Of a stretch of 21,957 bases of DNA, positions 1-7,938 are shown piece by piece. The translations under genes and the position numbers were made by a program. Below the pieces are notes generated by a model, which had not been told where the DNA came from, made no database searches, and saw only the letters and a list, made by a program, of their open reading frames with translations. Each line of letters starts with the position of its first letter. Position 1 is the stretch's first letter. Source of the stretch: Chloroflexota bacterium (GTDB lineage Bacteria; Chloroflexota; Ktedonobacteria; Ktedonobacterales; Ktedonobacteraceae); NCBI GenBank assembly GCA_027316975.1, contig DAHVFL010000015.1, positions 1 to 21,957 on the forward strand, given 5' to 3'.

Positions 1-274
1 TGTCGATGGAGCGCGTGTTCAGACGATTAAGTGGCATAAGGTAGTTATTTTCCCAGGTCTGCGGGTCATCAGCGTCGAAAATAAGTTCATCGCGGCTGCG
101 CGAGCGATCAAGAAAGGTAATCCCTTGCCACCCGGCACGCAGTCCGGTGATGGTAACGCTCATTGATGCGGCGCGGTAGACAAGCGCCTTGATTGCGGCA
201 TTCAGCCCTGGTACGTCTCCACCGCCCGTCAGGACGCCAAGCGCGCGCACAGGTTTTGATACATGTGTGAGCAT
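1..274 (-). CDS. pfkA: 6-phosphofructokinase, N-terminal part (runs off the left edge)
   Basis: Reading leftwards from the ATG at 274-272, about 91 codons are open to the window edge. The N-terminus contains GVLTGGGDVPGLNAAIK, the nucleotide/pyrophosphate-binding Gly-rich motif of the phosphofructokinase A family. These enzymes phosphorylate fructose 6-phosphate to fructose 1,6-bisphosphate in cytoplasmic glycolysis. A GGGAG ribosome-binding site lies 7 bases before the ATG. The residues that separate ATP-dependent from pyrophosphate-dependent enzymes lie beyond the edge, so the phosphate donor cannot be decided. The TGGGD form of the motif resembles the actinobacterial-type group more than the E. 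coli TSGGD form. A perfect palindrome sits just upstream (291-306). The gene follows the GH5 glucanase on the same strand with a 62-base gap, so the two could be co-transcribed, which would place sugar release beside sugar catabolism; this is inference. Confidence 0.9.
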   Translation of the reverse strand, partial: MLTHVSKPVRALGVLTGGGDVPGLNAAIKALVYRAASMSVTITGLRAGWQGITFLDRSRSRDELIFDADDPQTWENNYLMPLNRLNTRSID

Positions 275-290
275 TTTTTTCTCCCTGGCA

Positions 291-306
291 TTTTCTCTAG
301 AGAAAA
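291..306. repeat. Perfect 16-bp palindrome upstream of phosphofructokinase
   Basis: TTTTCTCTAGAGAAAA is its own reverse complement. It lies 16 bases upstream of the phosphofructokinase start codon, next to the ribosome-binding site, and downstream of the GH5 stop codon. The position fits a repressor operator or an RNA hairpin controlling the downstream gene. As an RNA hairpin it would be AT-rich without a separate U tract, so it is not a typical terminator. No regulator can be assigned. Confidence 0.5.
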
Positions 307-336
307 GCATACCACAAGAGTTCAAACAATGATATC

Positions 337-1605
337 TTATTTTAGATAGCTCTGGAGATGCTGGTAGATCAATTGGCCCATACCGGCTGTGGGAGTGCCG
401 CGATAGTCGCGGATCAGCAGGGGATAACCGCACTGTGAGCCTTGTACGACCCACGCCCAGGCGGTCCAGCTCACTTGACGAGCATCGAAGTAGGCCAACA
501 ACTGGCTCATATATCCAGTTCCGCAGTCATATTGGCCGCTTTCAGTCGATATAACAGGATATGTTTTGCTAATGTTTCCGAAAGCGGTATTCCAGGTGTT
601 GGGCTGTTTTTCCACGTATGGATAGGGGTGGGTATCGTAGACCACGTTTGTTCCCTGTATGGGGAATTTTGTTATCTGGCTTAAGTCGTATCCCCAGTTC
701 ATACCCGCCACAAGCACCAGGTTGGTCGCCCCTGTGCCGCGCACCGCGTTGACCAGCGCCTGCATACCGACGCTGTTAAATGTGACGGATTTGGTGCAAT
801 TGCAATCCTGCGAATACGAGGTATCGCTGGTGATACAGGCCGAGAGCCAGCAGGCCCAGGTGCCGGGATGTGGCTCATTGAAAAGCTCGAACAATACGTT
901 GGAGTAGGATTTGTATATGGTAGCTACCTGTTGCCAGAAAATCACGCTATCAGCATCAGGCACGGCCCAGGGACCGCCCCCTTGTAGCGATTGCCCGCCA
1001 GCGTCCGACCATTGTAAATCGAGTATGACGTTCAATTTGAGCGTGGTCAGCGTATTCACCGTCGAGCTGATGAGCGACTGGTATTGTGCCGCGCTGCACG
1101 CTTCCGAGGATTGCCCATTCAGCCAGATGCCCTCGGAGAGCGGCAAGCGCACCGTGTTCGCGCCCCAGTAGGTCACAGAGGAGTTCCCGCTTCCCGACCC
1201 CATATAGGCCAGTTCCTGCGCGTCAAAATGTCCGTCGCCCCAACAGTTATATTCCAGGCTGTCGCGCCCGACGCCATGAAACAAATAGCGTTTGCCATCC
1301 GCTCCTAAAATAGCGTTCCCTTGCACCGTATAGGGGCCGTTGGCAAAAGCAGAGCCAGTTGCCTGTTTCTTCGCTACTATTGGTTTACTGTATCGCCCAG
1401 ACCCCTGGCCGCCAGTAATAGTGTTGCCTGTCGCGTTCTTATTCACTGTGACACGCGCGGACAGCGTTTTCGGTGGTGACGAAACGGGTGAGTGGCTGGC
1501 GGCATTCGCGCCTGCAACAGGCGGCGGATTGAACTTGTACACTCCTAGCGCAATGATTGCAAGAATGCAGATACTCAAAATAACTGGTTTGAACAAACGT
1601 AGCAT
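337..1605 (-). CDS. Membrane-anchored glycoside hydrolase family 5 endoglucanase (cellulase)
   Basis: About 422 residues. An N-terminal hydrophobic segment (about residues 5-22) is a signal peptide or membrane anchor. A Ser/Thr/Pro/Gly-rich linker follows to about residue 90, then a GH5 catalytic (beta/alpha)8 domain. Visible landmarks are NTVRLPLSE (conserved Arg near 153), NVILDLQWSD, FELFNEPHPG with the acid/base Glu near 244 preceded by Asn, the YDTHPYPY strand, and PVISTESGQ with the nucleophile Glu near 355. GH5 enzymes hydrolyse internal beta-1,4 bonds in cellulose or related glucans and mannans; the exact substrate is not decidable from motifs. The ATG at 1605 was chosen because AAGGA lies 9 bases upstream; a TTG at 1614 would overlap that site. 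The many cysteines suit an extracellular, disulfide-stabilised protein. A terminator at 1684-1711 separates it from the upstream exporter genes. Confidence 0.85.
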   Translation of the reverse strand: MLRLFKPVILSICILAIIALGVYKFNPPPVAGANAASHSPVSSPPKTLSARVTVNKNATGNTITGGQGSGRYSKPIVAKKQATGSAFANGPYTVQGNAILGADGKRYLFHGVGRDSLEYNCWGDGHFDAQELAYMGSGSGNSSVTYWGANTVRLPLSEGIWLNGQSSEACSAAQYQSLISSTVNTLTTLKLNVILDLQWSDAGGQSLQGGGPWAVPDADSVIFWQQVATIYKSYSNVLFELFNEPHPGTWACWLSACITSDTSYSQDCNCTKSVTFNSVGMQALVNAVRGTGATNLVLVAGMNWGYDLSQITKFPIQGTNVVYDTHPYPYVEKQPNTWNTAFGNISKTYPVISTESGQYDCGTGYMSQLLAYFDARQVSWTAWAWVVQGSQCGYPLLIRDYRGTPTAGMGQLIYQHLQSYLK

Positions 1606-1683
1606 GTAGCACAATCCTTAATAGTTCACAAAGATACAGAATGAACAATAGTGATATTTTGTCTACTGCTACAAGTAAACGGC

Positions 1684-1711
1684 AAAAAAGCAGATATCTT
1701 CATACCTGCTT
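1684..1711 (-). terminator. Intrinsic terminator of the ABC exporter operon
   Basis: On the minus strand AAGCAGGTAT pairs with ATATCTGCTT (10 bp with one G-U) around a GAAG loop and runs directly into four more T residues. It lies 15 bases past the stop codon of the downstream exporter gene. The arms also run into A/T on the plus strand, so it could act in both directions. Confidence 0.75.
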
Positions 1712-1725
1712 AAAAAATCACAGTT

Positions 1726-3486
1726 CTATACAGATTCGGTTGACCAGAGTTGTCGAAATTCCTCTGAAGATCTCAATAGTTGTTCGGCGGTTCCTGTAGC
1801 TTCGAGTCTCCCTTCTTTCAATAGAAGGATGCGGTCGGCGCGTTGCAGGACAGCGCGGCGATGCGAGACGACCAGGCAGGTGATCCCCTGGCGGTGCGCG
1901 AACAGGCGCTCCCAGAGCTGGCTTTCCGTTTCCACGTCGAGCGCGCTGGAGAGGTCATCGAAGACGAGCAATTCCGCCTCGCGTATGAACATACGTGCCG
2001 CCGCTACTCGCTGCGCCTGCCCGCCGGAAAGTTTGACGCCTCGCGCCCCGATCGTTGTTTCCAGCCCCTTTTCCAACTGTGTTATATCATGTTCCAGCAC
2101 GGCTGTATGAAGAGCTGTTGCCAGTGCGCCTTCGTCTTCAACGATGCCGGAAAGGACATTTTCTTTGAGCGTGTCGCTAAAGAGGCGCGGCACCTGGGCG
2201 GTGTACGCGCTGCGCGGTGGCACAAAAAACGTCGCTGGATCGGACACTTCCTCTCCGTTCCAACGGATGTCGCCCGCATCTTTGAGGAGCAATCCCAGGA
2301 CTACTCTCAACAGCGTCGTTTTACCGGAGGCTACCTGGCCCGTAACAACCGTCACGGTTCCGCGCTCTATGCGCAGGTCGATACCTTCTATCCCACGTCC
2401 CGTTGTAGGATAGGAATAGCTCAGCCCCGTAGCTTCCAATAAATCAAAGCGCTGAGCGGGCGAGTGGAGGGAAGAAGATGTCTCTGGCAGCTTGCCTGAG
2501 AGGTAAAGCGGGTGATGAGTTACCAGGGTGGCGGCGGGCGCGCCTTGCAGCAGTTCCACCATGCGGCGGAAGGCCACGCCCGTTTGTGTGTAGTGAGCTA
2601 GAAATGTGCCGAAGAAATGGGTGAAGTCGGTCACGAAGGCCAGATAGTACAGGAATATGGCGAGATCTCCCACGCCGAGTTGCAACGCGCGCATGGATTG
2701 CGCCACCAACAAAAGGATAAAACCGGTACCCAGTCCCACGATATTGCTGAAAGTTGAGTTCAGAAGTTGTTCGAGCACTCTGTCTTTAAGCATGGCCGCC
2801 CGTCGTTTTTCGTTGAGTGTGTGGAAGCGCGTAACTACGCGCCCTTCCGCTCCCGCGATCTGAATAGCCTGCACTGAGCCGAAGATTTCTCCCAGGAAAC
2901 TGGTAACTGAGCCGGTAGCCTGACGGCTGGCGGTGCGATACTTTTCCAATCGCTTGCGCATGGCCTGCACCAGTGCCACTACAGCTACCAGGGGCAGAAA
3001 GATGCTGAACGTGACGATGACCCTGATTCTGAGCAAGATGAGCAAAGCGACCAGCGCGAACAAGCCCATGCCCATTAAATCAATCGTCCAGTCAACAGCG
3101 TGATCTACCTGATCAACATCTTCACGGAAACGGGTGATAGCTTCGCCGGTTGAGCCGGGTACAGCCTGCGCGCCCGGCTGCTCTAAGATGCGCGTGAGCA
3201 TATTGTGGCGCAAGAGGTTCGTGATCGAGAAACGCAAGCGATTGCTCATGATGCCGCTCGACAGGATCAAGATGGCTTTCACCAGCGCTGTAGCTACAAA
3301 CAGGGCGATCAGCCCCCAAATCTCAGGCGTGAGATAGCCGCTTTTCGCCAGGGCGTTAAAGAATTGCTGGATAAGCAAACCGGGAATCACCGGGGCGACG
3401 GATACGAGAATCCAGAGCGCGGATATGCTGAAATAACGTAATGGCCGGTAACGAATCAAACGCCACATGAAGACAAATGTTTTCAT
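1726..3486 (-). CDS. ABC exporter half-transporter, subunit with degenerate ATP site
   Basis: 586 residues. An N-terminal six-helix exporter-type transmembrane domain (about 1-310) is followed by a nucleotide-binding domain. Its Walker A is GQVASGKTT (Ala where Gly is usual), the Q-loop region is PPRSAYTAQVPRLF, the signature is a canonical LSGGQ, and Walker B is ELLVFDDLSSALD, with Asp in place of the catalytic Glu. The H-loop VVSHR is present. The ATG overlaps the stop of the upstream ABC gene (ATGA), so the two are translationally coupled and very probably form a heterodimer in the membrane. This subunit supplies the good signature motif but the weak Walker B. The family exports lipids, peptides or drugs; nothing here identifies the substrate. 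Confidence 0.9.
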   Translation of the reverse strand: MKTFVFMWRLIRYRPLRYFSISALWILVSVAPVIPGLLIQQFFNALAKSGYLTPEIWGLIALFVATALVKAILILSSGIMSNRLRFSITNLLRHNMLTRILEQPGAQAVPGSTGEAITRFREDVDQVDHAVDWTIDLMGMGLFALVALLILLRIRVIVTFSIFLPLVAVVALVQAMRKRLEKYRTASRQATGSVTSFLGEIFGSVQAIQIAGAEGRVVTRFHTLNEKRRAAMLKDRVLEQLLNSTFSNIVGLGTGFILLLVAQSMRALQLGVGDLAIFLYYLAFVTDFTHFFGTFLAHYTQTGVAFRRMVELLQGAPAATLVTHHPLYLSGKLPETSSSLHSPAQRFDLLEATGLSYSYPTTGRGIEGIDLRIERGTVTVVTGQVASGKTTLLRVVLGLLLKDAGDIRWNGEEVSDPATFFVPPRSAYTAQVPRLFSDTLKENVLSGIVEDEGALATALHTAVLEHDITQLEKGLETTIGARGVKLSGGQAQRVAAARMFIREAELLVFDDLSSALDVETESQLWERLFAHRQGITCLVVSHRRAVLQRADRILLLKEGRLEATGTAEQLLRSSEEFRQLWSTESV

Positions 3487-5249
3487 TGCAGTGCCTCCTG
3501 TAAACCCGTTTCCAGTAAATGAGCATAATGTGAAGTGGGATCGGAGCGCAAAGCCGCTTGCAAGCCGTGTTCAAGGATGTGTCCATCCTGCAAGACCAGA
3601 ATCTCATCAGCATATTGCACGGTTGACAGGCGGTGCGCGATGATAATAGCCGTTCTGCCCTGCAACAACTTTCGCATGGCCTGTTCCATGATTTGTTCTG
3701 TCTTGAGGTCAAGACGCGACGAGGCCTCGTCCAGTATTACCAGGCCGGGATTGGTGAGAAAGACCCGCGCGCAGGCCAGTAGTTGCGATTCTCCAGCGGA
3801 CAACCCCGCGCCACCTGCGCCAACCTCTGTGTCGAGTCCCTGCGGCAATGTTTCGAACCAGCGCGTCATCCCTACCTCTTTGAGCGCTGCGATGATGTGT
3901 GCATCCGCGATGGAAGGGTCGAAGAAGGTCAAATTGTCGCGCACGCTGCCGCGAAAAAGCTGCACCTCCTGTGAGACCATGCCAACGCGCTGCCGTAAAT
4001 CGTGCAGGCGCGCTGCTTTGAGCGGCACATTTCCTATCGAAATTTCTCCCTCCTGTGGATCGTAGAAGCGCAGCAGTAAGCGTATCAGTGTCGTCTTGCC
4101 GCTGCCGGTGCGTCCCAAAAGGCCGAGCACGCGCCCGGGGGCCAGGCGCAGAGTGATATCAAGCAGCACCGGGTCGGTTGCCTGATATCCAAATGTCACA
4201 TGCTGGAAATCGACAGCTAACGGGCCTGATGGCGCCTGCTCTCCTATTCCGTCTGCCAGAGCAGACTGGATGTGTAATAGCTGCTGAATGCGCTCGATGC
4301 CTGCCGCAGCCGCCTGTAACTCCTGGAGTTGATCGCGTATCTGTTCGATGGGTTGTACGATAAGATTGGTGTAGTAAAAGATCAGATAGACCGTACCCAG
4401 GGAAATAGTGTGAATGCTCAGTAAGTATGCGCCGATGATAAATGCGACGGCATTACCCATCGCAAAAATCGTCACGATGGTCGTCCATGTGGAGAACCCG
4501 GCAACGGCGGATGCGCGCGTGATGGGCAGCCATTTGCGCAAAAACAGGAAGAAGCGGGACATCACATAGCTGTTTGCCCCATTGGCGCGTATCTCTTCGG
4601 TACCCTCTAGATGTTCTCCCAGGAAACCAAAGAATTCGGCGCTCTTCTGGCGGTTGGCTACCCAGCGTGGCACAGCATACCTGTGAATAACTGCCAGAAT
4701 GCCAAGCGCCAGGCAGATAAAGACAACCATGGTCGCGCCCAGCCGCCAATCTATACGAAACAGGAACGCGACGATACCCAGCAAAAGCAGCATGTTGCCA
4801 ACCAGGTAGATGATGATTTGCGAGAAGAAGTTTGCCAGGGTATCTGCGTCCCCATCGATACGTTCGATCAGCGCTCCCGGCGTATAGGCCTGGTGAAACG
4901 TCATGTCCAGGGCGAGACAATGGGCGACCAGGTCTCTGCGCAGCCAGTTGGTGGCTGTCCATGCTACCAGTTCGCTCATGTAGGTTGCGCCAACGGTGAT
5001 TGCCTGGTTCGCCAGCGCGATGCCCACGAAAAGTCCTCCAATCGCGAGCAAAGTATGGTACGAGCCTCCATAGATGGCGATATCAATAAAGGAACTCAGC
5101 AATTGCGGATTAATCAGTTGTAATGCAATGCTGATTAAGAGCAAAATCCCCATCAGCGCCACCTTCGTCCACTGCGGTCGCAGATAGGTATTCAACAAAG
5201 CGCGATAACTGCCGCTTGTTTTCTTTGTATTTGAGCGTTGCGAAATCAT
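3483..5249 (-). CDS. ABC exporter half-transporter, subunit with canonical Walker motifs
   Basis: 588 residues, with an exporter-type six-helix membrane domain (about 35-320) and a C-terminal nucleotide-binding domain. Walker A is GRTGSGKTT (canonical), the Q-loop is VGMVSQEVQLF, Walker B is LVILDEASSRLD with the catalytic Glu, and the H-loop is IIAHRLST. The signature is the divergent LSAGE instead of LSGGQ. Together with the downstream partner this gives one complete ATP site (this Walker A/B plus the partner's LSGGQ) and one degenerate site, the arrangement known from heterodimeric exporters such as TM287/288 and BmrCD. AGGAGA lies 5 bases before the ATG. It is the first gene of the operon and is preceded by a leader containing a terminator hairpin (5299-5331), which suggests control by transcription attenuation. 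Confidence 0.9.
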   Translation of the reverse strand: MISQRSNTKKTSGSYRALLNTYLRPQWTKVALMGILLLISIALQLINPQLLSSFIDIAIYGGSYHTLLAIGGLFVGIALANQAITVGATYMSELVAWTATNWLRRDLVAHCLALDMTFHQAYTPGALIERIDGDADTLANFFSQIIIYLVGNMLLLLGIVAFLFRIDWRLGATMVVFICLALGILAVIHRYAVPRWVANRQKSAEFFGFLGEHLEGTEEIRANGANSYVMSRFFLFLRKWLPITRASAVAGFSTWTTIVTIFAMGNAVAFIIGAYLLSIHTISLGTVYLIFYYTNLIVQPIEQIRDQLQELQAAAAGIERIQQLLHIQSALADGIGEQAPSGPLAVDFQHVTFGYQATDPVLLDITLRLAPGRVLGLLGRTGSGKTTLIRLLLRFYDPQEGEISIGNVPLKAARLHDLRQRVGMVSQEVQLFRGSVRDNLTFFDPSIADAHIIAALKEVGMTRWFETLPQGLDTEVGAGGAGLSAGESQLLACARVFLTNPGLVILDEASSRLDLKTEQIMEQAMRKLLQGRTAIIIAHRLSTVQYADEILVLQDGHILEHGLQAALRSDPTSHYAHLLETGLQEALQ

Positions 5250-5298
5250 GCCGCTCTCCTGTTGACTGTCTTCTTCTACTCACCATACTTAAAAGCAC

Positions 5299-5331
5299 AA
5301 AAAAACCGTGGGCGCTCATAACTGCCCACGG
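5299..5331 (-). terminator. Intrinsic terminator in the leader of the ABC exporter operon
   Basis: On the minus strand CCGTGGGC pairs perfectly with GCCCACGG (8 bp, 10-base loop), followed by seven T residues. It ends 50 bases before the start codon of the first exporter gene and has the same orientation. It therefore either ends an upstream minus-strand transcript or acts as an attenuator for the exporter operon. Confidence 0.75.
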
Positions 5332-5403
5332 CTGGTTCTCGATAAACTATGTCAGGTTCAAGTTTCATCATGCATTGAAAAAGGACATAGCATCCCCATG
5401 GGC
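5299..5403 (-). promoter_or_regulatory. Candidate riboswitch-like attenuator leader of the exporter operon
   Basis: Upstream of the terminator, minus-strand GCCCAT (plus 5398-5403) can pair with GTGGGC, which is part of the terminator's 5' arm (plus 5306-5311). The two pairings exclude each other, the usual logic of an aptamer P1 stem competing with a terminator. The enclosed segment carries a nested hairpin: CTATGTC/GACATAG (plus 5384-5390 and 5347-5353) around TTTCA/TGAAA. A TGAACCTGA block resembles one conserved segment of the thiamine-pyrophosphate aptamer, but the required CTGAGA block is absent and the flanking stems do not fit, so no known class is assigned. No T-box sequence is seen. 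The ligand, if any, is unknown. Confidence 0.4.
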
Positions 5404-5698
5404 CAATGTCGCAGAGGGCTGCGTACGTATCCGCGCGCGCAGAATCTCTGCCCACGCACTCGCGCCCTGTAAGCGATACCCATAAAGGATTACCCCTTTC
5501 GCTCAAAACCGATACTGGAATGTTGTGCCTTTTATTACTGGACGATGAAAGATTAACATGAACATTAGCAGCCTGTCAAGCGTCTGCGCTCCCTTTAATT
5601 CCACCACCAATCGGATGCGTAGCGACAAATGCCGGTTGGCAACCACGTAGAATCGATGGTTGCACCACAGATGTTTAAACAGTCAGAATTATTACCTA
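5404..5698. other. Noncoding divergent region between the exporter operon and the STAND regulator
   Basis: The 569 bases between the two divergent start codons hold no convincing gene. Short open frames here lack ribosome-binding sites and recognisable sequence. The exporter-side part is GC-rich with several small hairpins, for example GCAGA/TCTGC around GAT on the minus strand near 5432-5444. GCAACCA (5639-5645) pairs with TGGTTGC (5657-5663). The part nearest the regulator is AT-rich, as expected for promoters. Confidence 0.5.
5551..5579 (-). promoter_or_regulatory. Possible promoter for the exporter operon leader
   Basis: A perfect TTGACA -35 (plus 5574-5579) stands 17 bases from TTAATC (plus 5551-5556), a poor -10. 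Transcription from here would make a leader of roughly 290 bases including the terminator. The weak -10 keeps confidence low. Confidence 0.3.
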
Positions 5699-5727
5699 TT
5701 GCAATGAGACCGTAAAAAGAGTAGCAT
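5699..5727 (+). promoter_or_regulatory. Weak candidate promoter of the STAND regulator
   Basis: TTGCAA (5699-5704) and TAGCAT (5722-5727), each matching four of six consensus bases, are separated by 17 bases in an AT-rich stretch about 90 bases before the regulator's start codon. Confidence 0.25.
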
Positions 5728-5818
5728 ATTTTTGAGTGAAAAGGAAGAGTTGCTAACATCGTAGTTACGACCACTTTAACTTACCTGGTGGATGCGTGCA
5801 GAAGAGGAGCAAACGCCA

Positions 5819-7821
5819 ATGAAAAAAACCTCTGCGGCAAAACCGAATTTACGTTTGAAAGAAGAGCGGGAACTGCGTGGTTGGTCACAGAAATATGCCG
5901 CCGACGAAATTGGCGCGGACCGTTATTATTTGAGCCGGTGGGAGCATGGTACTGCCTCGCCCAGCCCCTACTACCGTCAAAAACTGTGCGCGGTTTTCGG
6001 GAAAAACGCCCGCGAGCTTGGCCTGCTGTCCGACGAAACAGGAAAGGAAGCAGTGTATGATTTCCTTCAGAAAGAGCATATAAGCGAGGAAAGCGCTCAC
6101 ACGAGGTCAACTGGAAGACCGGCCACCATCTATGATCCAACATTACCTGCGCCATTATCCAGATCAGCAAAGCTTATCGGGCGTGACGAGGTGTTCCAAC
6201 AACTCCGGCAGCAGTTATGCGCGGGAAATGGCCTGGTTCTTACGGCTGTCAATGGATTACCGGGCGTTGGAAAGACCACGCTGGCGGTAGAACTCGCGCA
6301 CGATGAAGGTATGCTGGCGTATTTTGTTGATGGTGTTTTGTGGGCTGGCCTGGGACCAACTCCCGATGTTTTCGCTATTTTAAACCACTGGGGAACCCTG
6401 CCTGGACTGACCGCGCAGCACGCAGCGCGCTTGAAAAGCATCGAAGACTGGTCAAGAGTGCTGCATTCTATGATCGGCCAGCGGCGATTGCTACTGGTAA
6501 TCGATGACGCGTGGCGCATTGAAGCGGCACTGGCCTTCAAGATTGGCGGTCCGCGCTGCGTGTATCTCGTGACAACGCGCTTCCCCAATATTGCTATGCA
6601 CTTTACTTCTGGCGCGGGTGAAGCGACCGTCCTGCATGAATTGAGTACGGAAGATGGCATGGCTCTGCTGACCCGCCTGGCTCCCGAAGTAGTAAAAAAT
6701 GAACCGAAAGGCGCGCGCGCCTTAGTGCGAGCGGTTGGTGGTTTGCCCCTGGCGTTGACGCTCATGGGCAAATACTTGCGCGCGCAGCAGCATGGCGCTC
6801 AGCCCCGCCGCATTCGTGCTGCACTCGAACGCCTTCAAACCGCCGGAGAACGCCTGCGTCTCACAGAACCCCTCTCGCTGCTGGAACGTCCTCTTGGCCT
6901 GCCCCGTCCATGCCCCTTTCCCTGCAAACAGTCATCGCGTTAAGCGACCGCCAGCTTGAAGAACAGGAACAACTCGCCCTACGCGCGCTCTCCGTCTTCC
7001 CGCCCAAACCAGCTAACTTTGGCGAGGAAGCGGCTGTCGCGGTAAGCAATGTGCCCGTCGAAACGCTGGATGTATTAAGCGATGCTGGCTTGCTGGAGAG
7101 CAGCGGCCCCGGTCGCTACACGCTCCACCAGACCATCGCCGGTTACGCACGCATCCACTTGCTTGATACGAGCGTTTATAGTCGTATGGCCGATTACTAT
7201 GCCGCGGTAGTCACACAGCACGCCAGAGACCTTGATCTGCTCGACAAGGAAATCAATAACATTTTTGCTGCGTTAGAGGTAGCCTATACGCACAAGCAAT
7301 ATGCCAGCTACGTTACCTGTGTGAATGCATTCTTCCACTTCCTCTTTACCAGGGGGATCTATGTCGAAGAAACTATGCGTCATATTGAGCAAGCTATTGC
7401 GGTATCACGCGAAATGCATGATGACGCTGCGCTTGCCAATGCCCTGGTACATCCAGGCAAGACAGCATACAAGCTGGGCAGTTACGAGCTGGCCGAACAA
7501 AGCTTGCTGGAAGGGCAAGAGGTGGCAGAGCGAATCGGCGATCTCTGGCTGCTCAGCGCGGTACTCAACCAATGTGGAGAACTCTATCTGGAAGAGAGTC
7601 GCCTCGAGGAGGCGCACGCCGCGTTCCTTGAAGCCGCAACCAGTTCCGCGAAAGGCAACCAGGAGACTGCTGCTTCAGCGTTGTATGGATTGGCTCGTGT
7701 TGCCAGCGCGAGCGGAAATAGTGATGAGGCTCGTCAAAAAGGCCAGGAGAGCCTGGCTATCTACGAGTCGATGGGCCATCGTTTGACAGAAACGGTCAAA
7801 ACCTGGCTAAACAACTTGTAA
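5819..7821 (+). pseudogene. XRE-HTH / NB-ARC ATPase / TPR (STAND) regulator with a frameshift
   Basis: The first part (5819-6943) carries an XRE-type helix-turn-helix (about residues 10-65, LRLKEERELRGWSQ) and an NB-ARC ATPase: Walker A GLPGVGKTT near 145-153, Walker B LLLVIDDAW near 223-231, VTTR near 251, and the GLPLAL motif near 308. Around 6895-6912 the homologous reading shifts from frame 2 to frame 1. It continues from 6910 to 7821 with the winged-helix segment (YTLHQTIAGYAR) and TPR-like helical repeats to a natural end. Restoring one base after the CCCGTCC at 6903-6909 would join the parts into a protein of about 667 residues. STAND proteins are ATP-switched signalling or transcription regulators; the target here is unknown. 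The ATG at 5819 is preferred over 5792 because GAGGAG lies 9 bases upstream. Either the gene is recently broken or the sequence has a one-base error; the intact downstream half favours a recent event or an error. Confidence 0.8.
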
Positions 7822-7836
7822 AGCCCAGGTTTTGAC
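7795..7836. terminator. 12-bp perfect inverted repeat over the STAND stop codon
   Basis: GTCAAAACCTGG (7795-7806) is the exact reverse complement of CCAGGTTTTGAC (7825-7836), with an 18-base loop containing the TAA stop. The stem is strong but has no following U tract. A termination or transcript-protecting role between this gene and the converging radical SAM gene is plausible. Confidence 0.5.
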
Positions 7837-7938
7837 GCTATTACGAGAAAAGTTACTTCTATCCCATCCGAGGGATGGCACCGATCTGTTGATTCAGGTA
7901 TCACCGGCGTAGCACGTGTGCTATCCTATTGTGATAAT

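Noticed and set aside
1606..1614. TTG start of the GH5 gene
   Set aside because: The AAGGA site would overlap the TTG; it is correctly spaced for the ATG at 1605.
5299..5403. TPP riboswitch
   Set aside because: Only the TGAACCTGA block matches. The CTGAGA block and the P2/P3 and P5 stems cannot be placed in the right order.
5276..5506. Minus-strand 76-codon ORF in the exporter leader
   Set aside because: It spans the terminator hairpin and the P1-like pairing, and shows no recognisable protein sequence or ribosome-binding site.
5792..5818. Upstream ATG start of the STAND regulator
   Set aside because: It has no properly spaced ribosome-binding site, while the ATG at 5819 has GAGGAG 9 bases upstream.
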